A DNA stretch of 64,000 nucleotides from Burkholderia cenocepacia (lineage in GTDB: Bacteria > Pseudomonadota > Gammaproteobacteria > Burkholderiales > Burkholderiaceae). The translations under genes were made by a program, and so were the position numbers. The notes below the pieces were generated by a model. The model saw only the letters and a list, made by a program, of their open reading frames with translations. It was not told the DNA's origin and did not search any database. The DNA is taken from contig NZ_CP060040.1 of assembly GCF_014211915.1 (NCBI RefSeq), positions 1,922,001-1,986,000 of the forward strand, written 5' to 3'. Below, one piece after another: positions 34,559-44,013 of this stretch (the first letter of the stretch is position 1; every line of letters begins with the position of its first letter).

Positions 34559-36103
34559 TCACCTGAACACGTTCACCGCATCCACGAGCCGCGTCGCCTG
34601 CTGCTTCAGGCTTTCCGATGCCGCCGTGCTCTGCTCGACGAGCGCCGCGTTCTGCTGCGTGATGTTGTCCAGATGCACGACCGCCTGGTCGACCTGCGCA
34701 ACACCCGTACTTTGCTCGGCCGTCGATGAACTGATCTCCGCGATGAGGTCCGACACGCGCTTCACCTGCGTGACGATGTCCTCCATCGTCTTGCCCGCCC
34801 CATCGACGATCCGCGCGCCCGACTCGACCCGCTCGACACTCGCGCCGATCAACGTCTTGATCTCCTTCGCCGCGTTCGCGCTGCGCTGCGCGAGCGCGCG
34901 CACTTCGCCGGCGACCACCGCGAAACCGCGCCCCTGTTCGCCAGCACGCGCGGCCTCGACGGCCGCATTCAGCGCGAGGATGTTGGTCTGGAACGCGATA
35001 CCGTCGATCACGCCGATGATGTCCGCGATCTTGCGCGAACTGGCGGTGATCTCGCTCATCGTCGTGACGACCTCGCTCACCGCCTGCCCGCCGCGCTCGG
35101 CCGCATCGCTCGCGGACACCGACAACTGATTCGCCTGCAGCGCCGTCTCGGCATTGCTGGACACGGTCGCCGTCATCTCGGCCATCGACGCGGCGGTCTG
35201 CTGCACGCTCGACGCGGCCTGTTCGGTGCGCGCGCTCAAGTCGCCGTTGCCCTGCGCGATCTCGTTGCTCGCGCGCTGCACGTTGTGCACCTGCTCGCTG
35301 ACGTCGTCGACGAGCCAGCGGAACATCAGCCCGAGCTGGTTGATCGTGCGCAGCGTCATCCCGATCTCGTCGACCCGGTTCATCCGCACGCCGCGCCGGC
35401 TCTCGCCGGTCGCGACGTTCAGCGCCTGCTCGTGCAGCCGCTTCAGCGGTTGCACGATCTGCGCGTCGAGCCACCAGCCGGCGACCGCCGCCACGCCGAC
35501 CGTCACGCCGGCAAACGCCGCGAAGCCGCCGCCGGTGAGCCCGCAGGCCCACCCCGCGCCGACGACGGCCGGCGCCAGCACGCACAGTGCCGAATGAACG
35601 CGCGCCCGCACCGACATCGTCTGCGACAGCGATGCGATCCGCAGCAGCCCGGTGCGGATGACGAGGCCCTTGTGGAACCGGCGCCGGCCAGCCTTGCCTT
35701 CGCGGAACGCGCGATACAGCGCGTCCGCGGCCCGGGTCTCGTCGTGCGGCGCCTTCGTGCGCACCGACATGTAGCCTTGCGGCGCGCCGTTGCGCATCAC
35801 CGGAATCGCGTTCGCGCGCACCCAGTAGTGATCGCCATTCTTGCGGCGGTTCTTCACGAGCGCGGTCCAAGGCTCGCCGCGCCGCAGCGTCGCCCACATG
35901 TCGGCGAACGCCTCTTTCGGCATGTCCGGGTGACGCACCACGTTGTGCGGCTGGCCGACGAGTTCCTCGTTCGAGAACCCGCTCACCTGCGCGAACGTCG
36001 TGTTCGCGTAGGTGATGACACTGTCGGCATCGGTGGTCGACATCAGCGTGACGTCGTCGGGAAAATCGAATTCCTGTTGGGTTACGGGCTGGTTGTTGCG
36101 CAT
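34559..36103 (-). CDS. Aer-like methyl-accepting chemotaxis protein, copy 2
   Basis: 514 residues with the same order as copy 1: PAS domain ([46 protein letters not shown]), hydrophobic hairpin, linker ([16 protein letters not shown]) and signalling domain. By eye the last 235 residues differ from copy 1 at about 15 positions, while the N-terminal and linker parts differ more, so the pair arose by tandem duplication with divergence or conversion confined to the signalling half. A sigma-28 promoter lies at 36201-36227. Start ATG 36103. Confidence 0.92.
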   Translation of the reverse strand: MRNNQPVTQQEFDFPDDVTLMSTTDADSVITYANTTFAQVSGFSNEELVGQPHNVVRHPDMPKEAFADMWATLRRGEPWTALVKNRRKNGDHYWVRANAIPVMRNGAPQGYMSVRTKAPHDETRAADALYRAFREGKAGRRRFHKGLVIRTGLLRIASLSQTMSVRARVHSALCVLAPAVVGAGWACGLTGGGFAAFAGVTVGVAAVAGWWLDAQIVQPLKRLHEQALNVATGESRRGVRMNRVDEIGMTLRTINQLGLMFRWLVDDVSEQVHNVQRASNEIAQGNGDLSARTEQAASSVQQTAASMAEMTATVSSNAETALQANQLSVSASDAAERGGQAVSEVVTTMSEITASSRKIADIIGVIDGIAFQTNILALNAAVEAARAGEQGRGFAVVAGEVRALAQRSANAAKEIKTLIGASVERVESGARIVDGAGKTMEDIVTQVKRVSDLIAEISSSTAEQSTGVAQVDQAVVHLDNITQQNAALVEQSTAASESLKQQATRLVDAVNVFR

Positions 36104-36200
36104 GCAAGGCTCCGAAAGGCGGATCTGTCGTCCGCGCCGCGCTGAAATCGCGCTCAGTAGCCGAAAAACGGTTGCTCGCTTTACGACACTCTCGTCCTTA

Positions 36201-36227
36201 CTGTCGGCAATTCAGCGGAAAACCTTA
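36201..36227 (-). promoter_or_regulatory. Sigma-28 (FliA) promoter of chemoreceptor copy 2
   Basis: Read leftward: TAAGGTTT, an 11-base spacer, GCCGACAG, a good match to TAAAGTTT-N11-GCCGATAA. It lies about 98 bp before the start codon, the same distance as in copy 1. Confidence 0.75.
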
Positions 36228-36414
36228 ATTCCGTTGCGCACAAAATGGGCAATCCAGCCATTGCCATGATTTCGATCAAATAATCCGGCGATAATCACCG
36301 CGCGCGTTTATCTGGCTGTCACGAAGCGCCGCGCGGCATTGACAATGCCCGCAGCCGTTGCATGCGGCGAAACGATTCGCTTATCCTGCCCCATTCGACC
36401 TGAATTCGAATCCG
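36228..36414. other. Intergenic stretch before the methyltransferase gene
   Basis: Divergent gap with local A/T enrichment (AATAATCCGGCGATAATC near 36280). It probably contains the methyltransferase promoter. No gene seen. Confidence 0.35.
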
Positions 36415-37272
36415 ATGAAAAAGGCATTGCATGAACTGAATCGGCTGTCCTGGAATACGGCGACGGTCGCGCATAACAGCCATAAAGGCGATCAGGCTGC
36501 ATTTTTCCGCAATGGCGGCTCGACGCTGTTTCCGGAAGAACGCGAACTGCTCGGCGATCTCACCGGTTTGCGGCTCTTGCACCTGCAATGCAACGCGGGA
36601 CAGGACACGCTGAGCCTCGTGCGCGACGGCGCGGACGCAACCGGCGTCGACATCTCCGACGAGGCGATCGACTTCGCGCGGCAACTGTCGGCCGACGCGG
36701 GCCTGCCCGCGCGCTTCGAGCGCGCCGACGTACTCGACTGGATGCCCGCAGCCGCCGCGCGCGGCGAGCGCTTCGATCGCGTGTTCACGTCGTACGGCGC
36801 GATCTGCTGGCTGTCGGACCTGAGCGCATGGGCACGCGGGATCGCCGCGCTGCTCGCGCCGGGTGGCCGCTTCGCGATGGTCGAGTTCCACCCGTTCTCA
36901 CTGTATTTCGACGAACAGTGGCAGCCGCGCTACGACTACTTCAACGGCGACGCGACCGAGGAACCCGCAGGCGTCGGCGATTACGTCGCGGCGTCCGGCA
37001 CGGGGCTCGGCGAGCAGCACGATCATCCGGGCATCGTCGATTTCGCGAACCCGCATCCGAGCTACGAGTTCATGTGGGGCATCGGCGACGTCGTGAATGC
37101 GCTGATATCGGCCGGGCTCGCGATCGACCGCCTGAACGAATATCCGTACTCGAACGGCTGGAAGGGCTTCGACGGCATGCGTGAGCTGGAGGGCCGCCGC
37201 ATGGTGCCGCCCGAAGGCATGCCGCGCCTGCCGTTGATGTACGCAATCGCCGCGCACCGGAGGGCCGCATGA
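36415..37272 (+). CDS. Class I SAM-dependent methyltransferase
   Basis: 285 residues with the Rossmann methyltransferase signature: motif I region LRLLHLQCNAGQDTLSL (about 50-66), motif II ATGVDISDEAIDFARQL, motif III-IV FDRVFTSYGAICWL and post-motif LLAPGGRFAMVEFHP. Substrate unknown. The start at 36415 is chosen because the protein-like sequence begins there (MKKALHELNRLSWNTAT); the ribosome site is poor. It overlaps the next gene by four bases (ATGA), so the two form an operon. Confidence 0.85.
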   Translation: MKKALHELNRLSWNTATVAHNSHKGDQAAFFRNGGSTLFPEERELLGDLTGLRLLHLQCNAGQDTLSLVRDGADATGVDISDEAIDFARQLSADAGLPARFERADVLDWMPAAAARGERFDRVFTSYGAICWLSDLSAWARGIAALLAPGGRFAMVEFHPFSLYFDEQWQPRYDYFNGDATEEPAGVGDYVAASGTGLGEQHDHPGIVDFANPHPSYEFMWGIGDVVNALISAGLAIDRLNEYPYSNGWKGFDGMRELEGRRMVPPEGMPRLPLMYAIAAHRRAA

Positions 37273-37829
37273 CCCGCCGCACCGCCGCCGAGCGCGACGC
37301 GCTGTCGGCCCGCCTGTTGGCCCGCGACGACGTGCCGCTCGTGTGGACCATCGACCGGCGAGAAATCATCGAACACCTGTACGTATTGCGCGACGGCGCG
37401 CTGCATCTCGTGCCCGAGTTCTACGACGTGTCCGGCTGGCCCGACGGCGAAGCCGACCACTACACGCCGATCCTGCTCGACTGCCACGACCGCGGCGGCT
37501 GGTTTCTCGGCCGGTTCGACGGCGCGCGGCTCGTCGCGGCAGCGATCGTCGACAGCCGGCCGCTCGGCCCGCGGGGCGACATGCTGCAGTTGAAGTTCCT
37601 GCACGTGAGCCACGACTGGCGCAGTTGCGGGCTCGGCGAACAGCTCTACCGCGCCGCGCAGGTGCAGGCACGCGCGATGGGTGCCGAGCGCCTGTATGTG
37701 TCGGCGACGCCGTCGCAGCGCACGATCGACTTCTACCTGCGGCTCGGCTTCACGGTCAGCACGGCGCCCGATCCCGAGCTTTACGCGCTCGAGCCCGACG
37801 ATATTCACCTCGAAGGGCCGACCGCGTGA
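37269..37829 (+). CDS. GNAT-family N-acetyltransferase
   Basis: 186 residues; C-terminal acetyltransferase fold with LQLKFLHVSHDWRSCGLGEQLYRAAQ (acetyl-CoA binding loop, degenerate RxxGxG as RSCGLG) and YVSATPSQRTIDFYLRLGF. The N-terminal third (VWTIDRREIIEHLYVLRDG) is an extra segment seen in some members. Start codon overlaps the methyltransferase stop (ATGA), so the two are coupled. Acceptor unknown. Confidence 0.82.
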   Translation: MTRRTAAERDALSARLLARDDVPLVWTIDRREIIEHLYVLRDGALHLVPEFYDVSGWPDGEADHYTPILLDCHDRGGWFLGRFDGARLVAAAIVDSRPLGPRGDMLQLKFLHVSHDWRSCGLGEQLYRAAQVQARAMGAERLYVSATPSQRTIDFYLRLGFTVSTAPDPELYALEPDDIHLEGPTA

Positions 37830-37913
37830 CGGCTCAACACACGGATAAAGCGTAGAATTTTCCGCCCCGCCCCAGCCGTCATCCGTTGCCATCAGCCGTC
37901 ACGGAGCGCGACA

Positions 37914-38441
37914 TTGAACAACGACCCGCCATCGCCCGCCGCGCCGAAGATCCTCGTCAGCATGTGCGTGGTCGGCCATCCGGTCCGTTACAACGGCTCG
38001 GCGAAGACCGCCGCGCACGAGGCGCTCGAACGGTGGCAACGCGAAGGGCGTCTCGTGGCCGTCTGCCCGGAACTGGCGGGCGGCTTGAGCGTGCCGCGTC
38101 CGCCCGCCGAGATCGCCGGCGGCGCATCGGGGCAGCAGGTGCTGTCGGGGCACGCACGCATCGTCGACGTGAACGGCACCGACGTGACGGCGCCATTCGT
38201 TGCCGGCGCGCAAACCGCGCTGGCCCTCGCGCAGGCACACGATTGCCGCTTCGCGATCCTCGCCGACGGCAGCCCGTCGTGCGGCAGCACGTTCATTTAC
38301 GACGGAAGTTTCGCGAGCCGGCGGCAGGCGGGCGCCGGCGTCACGGCGGCGCTGCTGCGCGAGCATGGCATCGAGGTGTTCGCGGACACCGAGATCGACG
38401 CGCTCGACGCGCGCCTCAGGCAACTGTCGCAGGCCGGTTAA
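37914..38441 (+). CDS. DUF523 family protein
   Basis: 175 residues of a widespread family of unknown function, with its conserved cysteines: ILVSMCVVGHPVRYNG near the start, AVCPELAGGLSVPRPPAEI, and LADGSPSCGSTFIYDG, probably metal- or iron-sulfur-binding. TTG start at 37914, supported by GGAG seven bases upstream; no ATG or GTG fits. It lies 84 bp after the acetyltransferase gene and may belong to that operon. Confidence 0.82.
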   Translation: MNNDPPSPAAPKILVSMCVVGHPVRYNGSAKTAAHEALERWQREGRLVAVCPELAGGLSVPRPPAEIAGGASGQQVLSGHARIVDVNGTDVTAPFVAGAQTALALAQAHDCRFAILADGSPSCGSTFIYDGSFASRRQAGAGVTAALLREHGIEVFADTEIDALDARLRQLSQAG

Positions 38442-38444
38442 CGA

Positions 38445-38531
38445 CGATGGGCGGCACGAGACACCTCGTGCCGCCCATCGTGGCGGGTACAGCACAGCGG
38501 TGAAGCGGCGCATGTCCGGCCGCTTCACCGC
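38445..38531. terminator. Two strong hairpins between convergent DUF523 and pcaF genes
   Basis: CGATGGGCGGCACGAG (38445-38460) pairs perfectly with 38465-38480 around ACAC; GCGGTGAAGCGGC (38497-38509) pairs perfectly with 38519-38531 around nine bases. Neither has a long T-tract, but they fill the 100-bp gap and probably serve one direction each. Confidence 0.6.
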
Positions 38532-38541
38532 ATCACGCCGG

Positions 38542-39744
<1,203 letters not shown>

Positions 39745-39820
39745 CAGTGTCTCCGGTCCCGTGAAAGGCAGGGAAATGAACAGGGCGCGCCCCTTGCATT
39801 GCCCGCCGGGATGCGCTCGA

Positions 39821-39860
39821 ATGTTCTACATACGAACATAAGATCGTGTATCGAACGTTC
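39821..39860. promoter_or_regulatory. Likely PcaR operators in the pcaF/pcaR gap
   Basis: ATGTTC-N7-GAACAT (39821-39839) is an inverted repeat. On the minus strand, 39842-39856 reads GTTCGATACACGATC, resembling the GTTCGATAATCGCAC sequence bound by PcaR in Pseudomonas; GAACGTTC (39853-39860) overlaps it. The elements sit between the divergent starts. Confidence 0.55.
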
Positions 39861-39971
39861 AACGCATCATAGGGAGTGCGGGGACGACCTGTCAAGGGCG
39901 CGGCCCGTCGGGAGGTTGGCGTGTCGGGCCCCATGCGCTATCTTCTCGGCTGCACGACATTCCAGGCGCTC

Positions 39972-40760
39972 ATGACAACCGACGATATTCAGACGAAACC
40001 CGGCGACTCCTATGTACAGTCGTTCGCGCGCGGCCTCGCGGTGATCCGCGCGTTCGACGCGGCGCGCCCGGAGCAGACGCTCACCGAGGTGGCATCGGCC
40101 ACCGGCCTCACGCGCGCGGGGGCCCGCCGGATTCTGCTCACGCTGCAGACGCTCGGCTACGTCGAGGCCGACGGCCGGCTGTTCCGGCTCACGCCGAAGA
40201 TCCTCGAGCTCGGCTTCGCGTATCTCACATCGATGCCGTTCTGGAATCTCGCCGATCCGGTGATGGAGCAACTGTCCGCGCAGATCCACGAAAGCTGCTC
40301 GGCCGCGGTGCTCGACCGCACCGAGATCGTCTACGTGCTGCGCGTGCCGACCCGCAAGATCATGACGATCAACCTGTCGATCGGCAGCCGGCTGCCCGCG
40401 TACTGCACGTCGATGGGCCGCGTGCTGCTGTCCGCGCTCGACGATGCGGCGCTCGATGAAACGCTCGCGCAGAGCACCATCCGCGCGCATACGCCGCGCA
40501 CGATCACCGACCTCGGCGAACTGAAGGCGGCGATCGCGCAGGTGCGTCAACAAGGCTGGGCCGTGGTCGATCAGGAACTCGAAGTGGGGCTGATGTCGCT
40601 ATCCGCGCCGATCCGCAACCGGCGTGGGCAGGTCATCGCCGCGATGAACATCAGCGGCAACGCGCAGCGGCATACCGCGAAGCAGATGGTGAAGGAGTTT
40701 CTCGGGCCGCTGCAGCAGGCCGCGCAGACGGTATCGGAGCTGGTGGCGCGGCGCGGTTGA
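39972..40760 (+). CDS. pcaR: IclR-family regulator, PcaR-like
   Basis: 262 residues: N-terminal winged helix (about 25-80: LTEVASATGLTRAGARRILLTLQTLGYV) and IclR effector domain (about 95-255: AAVLDRTEIVYVLRV, YCTSMGRVLLSAL, DQELEVGLMSLSAPIRN, AAMNISGNAQR). It belongs to the PcaR/PobR/CatR branch that activates protocatechuate genes with beta-ketoadipate as inducer. Divergent from pcaF across a 227-bp gap with matching operators. Start ATG 39972 chosen because earlier in-frame codons do not look like protein. Confidence 0.88.
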   Translation: MTTDDIQTKPGDSYVQSFARGLAVIRAFDAARPEQTLTEVASATGLTRAGARRILLTLQTLGYVEADGRLFRLTPKILELGFAYLTSMPFWNLADPVMEQLSAQIHESCSAAVLDRTEIVYVLRVPTRKIMTINLSIGSRLPAYCTSMGRVLLSALDDAALDETLAQSTIRAHTPRTITDLGELKAAIAQVRQQGWAVVDQELEVGLMSLSAPIRNRRGQVIAAMNISGNAQRHTAKQMVKEFLGPLQQAAQTVSELVARRG

Positions 40761-40811
40761 GCGCCGGGCGAGATCGTCATATCGGCGACGCGACAAAGCG
40801 CCCAATAAAAA

Positions 40812-40834
40812 GACGGGCGGCACAAGGCCGCCCG
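40812..40834 (-). terminator. Terminator of the leftward 40971-42086 gene
   Basis: CGGGCGGC (40814-40821) pairs with GCCGCCCG (40827-40834) around five bases; read leftward it is followed by TCTTTTTATT, a clear T-tract. It lies 137 bp past the hydrolase stop. Confidence 0.75.
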
Positions 40835-40970
40835 CTCAAACTCTGATCTCTGCAACGTTCTTCTCACGGAACACGGAGCGCACTCCGCGTCGCACAATTT
40901 AGTGATGCGCTCCAACACGGTCAATCTGACGAGAACGAAATTGCATCGCGTCGGCAGGACACCGCCCCGC

Positions 40971-42086
40971 TCACGCGCCCAGCAGCATCCCCTTTCGCAC
41001 CGGCACCGTGCCCGTCACGCGGCCGAGCGGCGCGCCGGCCGTCACGAAGCGGATCGCGCGGCGCATGTAGAACACGCCATCGGTCGCGCTCGAGATCGTC
41101 GTGATCGCGTCCGTCAGCGGGTCGACGATGTCGAACAGCGGATCGCCCGCACGGATCGTCGCGCCGATCGCCGCGCGGTGCACGAGGATTCCGCTCACCG
41201 GCGCATAAAACTGCTCGCTGCCCGCGAGCGGCGTGGCCGGCGCGGCCAGCGGCGGCAGCGGCGCACGTTCGCCGCGCACCGCGCCGCACCACACGAGATA
41301 GTCGACGAGCGCGTCGGCGTCGCGTTGCGCATATTCGTACGTCACGTCGCGCTGGCCCCGACACTCGACCGTCACGGCCACGGTGCCGGCCGCCATCGGC
41401 GTGCCGTCCGGCAAATGCGCGCGCAACCGCGACCACAGCAGGTGATGCGCATCATCGAACGCATGGCCGCCCGAATCCTCGGCGAGCAGCGACACCTCGG
41501 CGCCGAGATACCGCGCGAGCGGCTCGACGTCCGGCCACGCGGTATCGCTCGTGTACACGTGCATCACCGCTTCGAGCGAGCAATGCAGGTCGATCACGAC
41601 GTCGGCGTCATGCGACAGCTTCAGCAGCGCCAGTTGCAGCGCATCGAACTCGGTGCGCGGCGCGATTTCATCGAGCGCCGTGCCGACGCATTCGCGCACG
41701 ATCGCGCGATTGCGTGCGCCGTCGTCGCCGAGCCGGTCGCGCGCATGCGCGGCGATCTCCGCGAGCGGCAGGAAGCCGCGATTGAAGTTGCGGCCGCTCG
41801 CGAGATCGAAACGGCCGATGAACTGCCCGAGCAGATGATGATTGAGGCCGATCGGGTTCGACACCGGCACGAGCACGATTTCGGCCGCGAGCCGGCCTTC
41901 GGCGTCGAGCTGCGCGAGGCGCTGCTTGAGCACGAACGCCGCGAGCATCGCGGGCGTCTCGTCCGCGTGCAGCGCGGCCTGCAGATAGATCTTGCGGCCG
42001 CTGCCGGCCGGCCCGAAATGAAAGCTCGTCAGCGTGCGCTGCGTGCCGATCGACGGCGACAGGAGCGGCGTGGTGCGAATCTGCAT
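40971..42086 (-). CDS. Succinylglutamate desuccinylase/aspartoacylase family hydrolase
   Basis: 371-residue zinc-dependent deacylase of the M14-like AstE/AspA family. Metal-binding ALHADETP is visible at about 38-45 and DLHCSLEAVMHVY further on; the C-terminus has the beta domain typical of the group (PVSGILVHRAAIGATIRAGDPLFDIVDPLT). Members remove acyl groups from N-acylated amino acids or related compounds. It follows an amino-acid-type binding protein gene (55 bp away) on the same strand, so it probably hydrolyses the imported compound. Substrate not known. Confidence 0.82.
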   Translation of the reverse strand: MQIRTTPLLSPSIGTQRTLTSFHFGPAGSGRKIYLQAALHADETPAMLAAFVLKQRLAQLDAEGRLAAEIVLVPVSNPIGLNHHLLGQFIGRFDLASGRNFNRGFLPLAEIAAHARDRLGDDGARNRAIVRECVGTALDEIAPRTEFDALQLALLKLSHDADVVIDLHCSLEAVMHVYTSDTAWPDVEPLARYLGAEVSLLAEDSGGHAFDDAHHLLWSRLRAHLPDGTPMAAGTVAVTVECRGQRDVTYEYAQRDADALVDYLVWCGAVRGERAPLPPLAAPATPLAGSEQFYAPVSGILVHRAAIGATIRAGDPLFDIVDPLTDAITTISSATDGVFYMRRAIRFVTAGAPLGRVTGTVPVRKGMLLGA

Positions 42087-42141
42087 CGACGGTCTCGAAT
42101 GGATGAAAGCGGGGAATCGGGAGAACGGGCCGGCACGGCGC

Positions 42142-42915
42142 TCAGTCGCCGTACGGATTGAAATCGAAATACTGCCTCGCGATCCGGTCGTACGTACCGT
42201 CCTTCAGCATCGACGCGATCGCGCCGTCGATCGACGCCTTCAGCGCGGTATCCGACTGCCGCATGCCGATGCCGACGCCGCGATCGCCCATGTCGAGCGG
42301 CGCGCCGACGAATGCGAAGCCCTTGCCGCGCGGCTGGCGCAGGAACCCGTAGTCGGCTTCCACGGTGCCGAGCAGCGCCGCGTCGAGGCGGCCGTTCACG
42401 AGATCGGCGAACACGTCGTCCTGGCTCTTGTACGGCACCACGCCGACGCCGGCCGGCGCCCAGTGCGCGAGCGCCCACGATTCGAATTGCGTGCCCGACT
42501 GCACGCCGACGCGCTTGCCGGCCAGCGACGCCGCCGTGCCGTCGAGCCCGCTGCCGGGCCGCGCGACGAGCCGCGACTTGAAGCGGAACAGCTTCGACGA
42601 GAACAGGATCTGCTTCTCGCGCTTCGCGGTGATCGCCATCGACGACAGGATCGCGTCGATCTTGCGCGCCTGCAGCGCCGGGATCATCCCGGAGAATTCG
42701 AGCTCGACCCACTGGCAGCGCAATTGCGCGCGGCGGCAGATCTCGTTGCCGAGATCGACGTCGAAGCCCTTCAGGCTGCCGTCGGGCGCCTTCGCGTCCA
42801 TCGGCGGATAGGTCGGGTCGATGCCGAGCCGCACCACGTGCGCGTCGAGCGCATATGCGGACGTGGCGGCCAGGCCAATACACAGGAAAACGAGCGGGAC
42901 GAGGAAACGTTTCAT
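42142..42915 (-). CDS. Periplasmic amino-acid-type ABC substrate-binding protein
   Basis: 257 residues with a cleavable signal peptide (VPLVFLCIGLAATSAYA) and the polar amino-acid-binding fold: RLGIDPTYPPMDAKAPDGSLKGFDVDL, SGMIPALQARKIDAILSSMAIT, GKRVGVQSGTQFESW, and the C-terminal YDRIARQYFDFNPYG. Closest in style to lysine/arginine/ornithine binding proteins. No permease or ATPase gene lies alongside, so it must share another transporter or be orphaned. Divergent from a LysR gene. Confidence 0.88.
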   Translation of the reverse strand: MKRFLVPLVFLCIGLAATSAYALDAHVVRLGIDPTYPPMDAKAPDGSLKGFDVDLGNEICRRAQLRCQWVELEFSGMIPALQARKIDAILSSMAITAKREKQILFSSKLFRFKSRLVARPGSGLDGTAASLAGKRVGVQSGTQFESWALAHWAPAGVGVVPYKSQDDVFADLVNGRLDAALLGTVEADYGFLRQPRGKGFAFVGAPLDMGDRGVGIGMRQSDTALKASIDGAIASMLKDGTYDRIARQYFDFNPYGD

Positions 42916-43016
42916 GGTCGACGACGGGCAGGAAGAGGAACGAACGGCATGAGCCGGACTGCCTGCGATCGTAGGGGCCGCGCGCGGCCGCCGGAACCAT
43001 CGGCTGGCTTATCATG

Positions 43017-43033
43017 ATCGGTATTTCCGATCA
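43017..43033. promoter_or_regulatory. Dyad between the divergent binding-protein and LysR genes
   Basis: GATCGG (43017-43022), TATTT, CCGATC (43028-43033): perfect 6-bp arms, containing the T-N11-A spacing typical of LysR operators. It lies 19 bp before the LysR start. Confidence 0.55.
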
Positions 43034-43051
43034 CCGGCCTCGCTGCTTCCC

Positions 43052-43972
43052 ATGGCGTTCACGCTGTCCCAGCTCCGCATCTTCCAGGCCGTCGTCGAGC
43101 ACGGCAGCCTGCGCGCGGCCGCCCGCGCGCTCGATCTCGCGCAAAGCGGCGTCACGCAGCAACTGCAGGGCCTCGAGGCGACGCTCGGCGCGACACTGTT
43201 CACGCGCACCAACCGCGGGATCGTGCCGACGGCCGTCGGCCAGCGGCTGCTCGCGCGCTCCGGTTCGATCCTCGGCGAATGCGAGCAGGTCGAGCGGGAA
43301 ATCCGTCAGTTGAGCGGCGCCTACGAAGGCACCGTCACGCTCGGCCTCGTGACCGAACCACTGATCGACGCGTTCGCGCCGGTGCTGACCGCGTTCCGCG
43401 CGCGCTTCGACAAGGTGGACGTGCACCTGCGCACCGGCACGTCGCGGATGATGATTGGCTGGCTGCGCGAGAGTGCGGTCGATTTCGCGATCGCGCTGGT
43501 CGCGAAGCAGACCGACACGACTGACCTCGCGGTCACGCCGCTGCGCACGTCGGCGCCGGTGGTCGTCTGCCGCAACGGGCATCCGGCGATGCACGCGCAA
43601 TCGCTCGCCGAGCTGGCCGACTACGGATGGGTGTCGACGCGCTCGCCGAACCTGAGCGCCGACCCGGTCGTCAACCGGCTGCTCGCGTACTTCGACGCGC
43701 ACGGCCAGCCGCCGCCGAAAATTCTCGCGACCGTCGAAGGAATGTTCGAGACGCTGCAGATCGTCACGCAGACCGATTCCCTCGCGCTCGAAACCGAAGC
43801 GATCACGCGGCACGGGCCGTTCGCCGGCGCGCTCGTGAAGGTGCCCGTGCGCGAACAGGCCGAAGCGCAGGACATCTGCCTGTTGCAGCGCGCGGCCGTG
43901 CCGCTGACGCCCGCCGCGCAGGAACTCGCGACGATGCTCGCGTCGTATTTGCGGGTGGTGCGCGGGCGGTAA
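43052..43972 (+). CDS. LysR-family transcriptional regulator
   Basis: 306 residues: helix-turn-helix at about 15-35 (GSLRAAARALDLAQSGVTQQL) and effector domain (YEGTVTLGLVTEPLIDAFAPV onward). It probably controls the divergent binding protein/hydrolase genes and perhaps the MHS transporter and M20 amidohydrolase convergent to it, since all could serve uptake and hydrolysis of an N-acyl amino compound. No effector can be named. Confidence 0.88.
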   Translation: MAFTLSQLRIFQAVVEHGSLRAAARALDLAQSGVTQQLQGLEATLGATLFTRTNRGIVPTAVGQRLLARSGSILGECEQVEREIRQLSGAYEGTVTLGLVTEPLIDAFAPVLTAFRARFDKVDVHLRTGTSRMMIGWLRESAVDFAIALVAKQTDTTDLAVTPLRTSAPVVVCRNGHPAMHAQSLAELADYGWVSTRSPNLSADPVVNRLLAYFDAHGQPPPKILATVEGMFETLQIVTQTDSLALETEAITRHGPFAGALVKVPVREQAEAQDICLLQRAAVPLTPAAQELATMLASYLRVVRGR

Positions 43973-44013
43973 GCGCACAGGGCCGCGCCGCGGCCCGCAT
44001 CGCGCCTCGCGCG

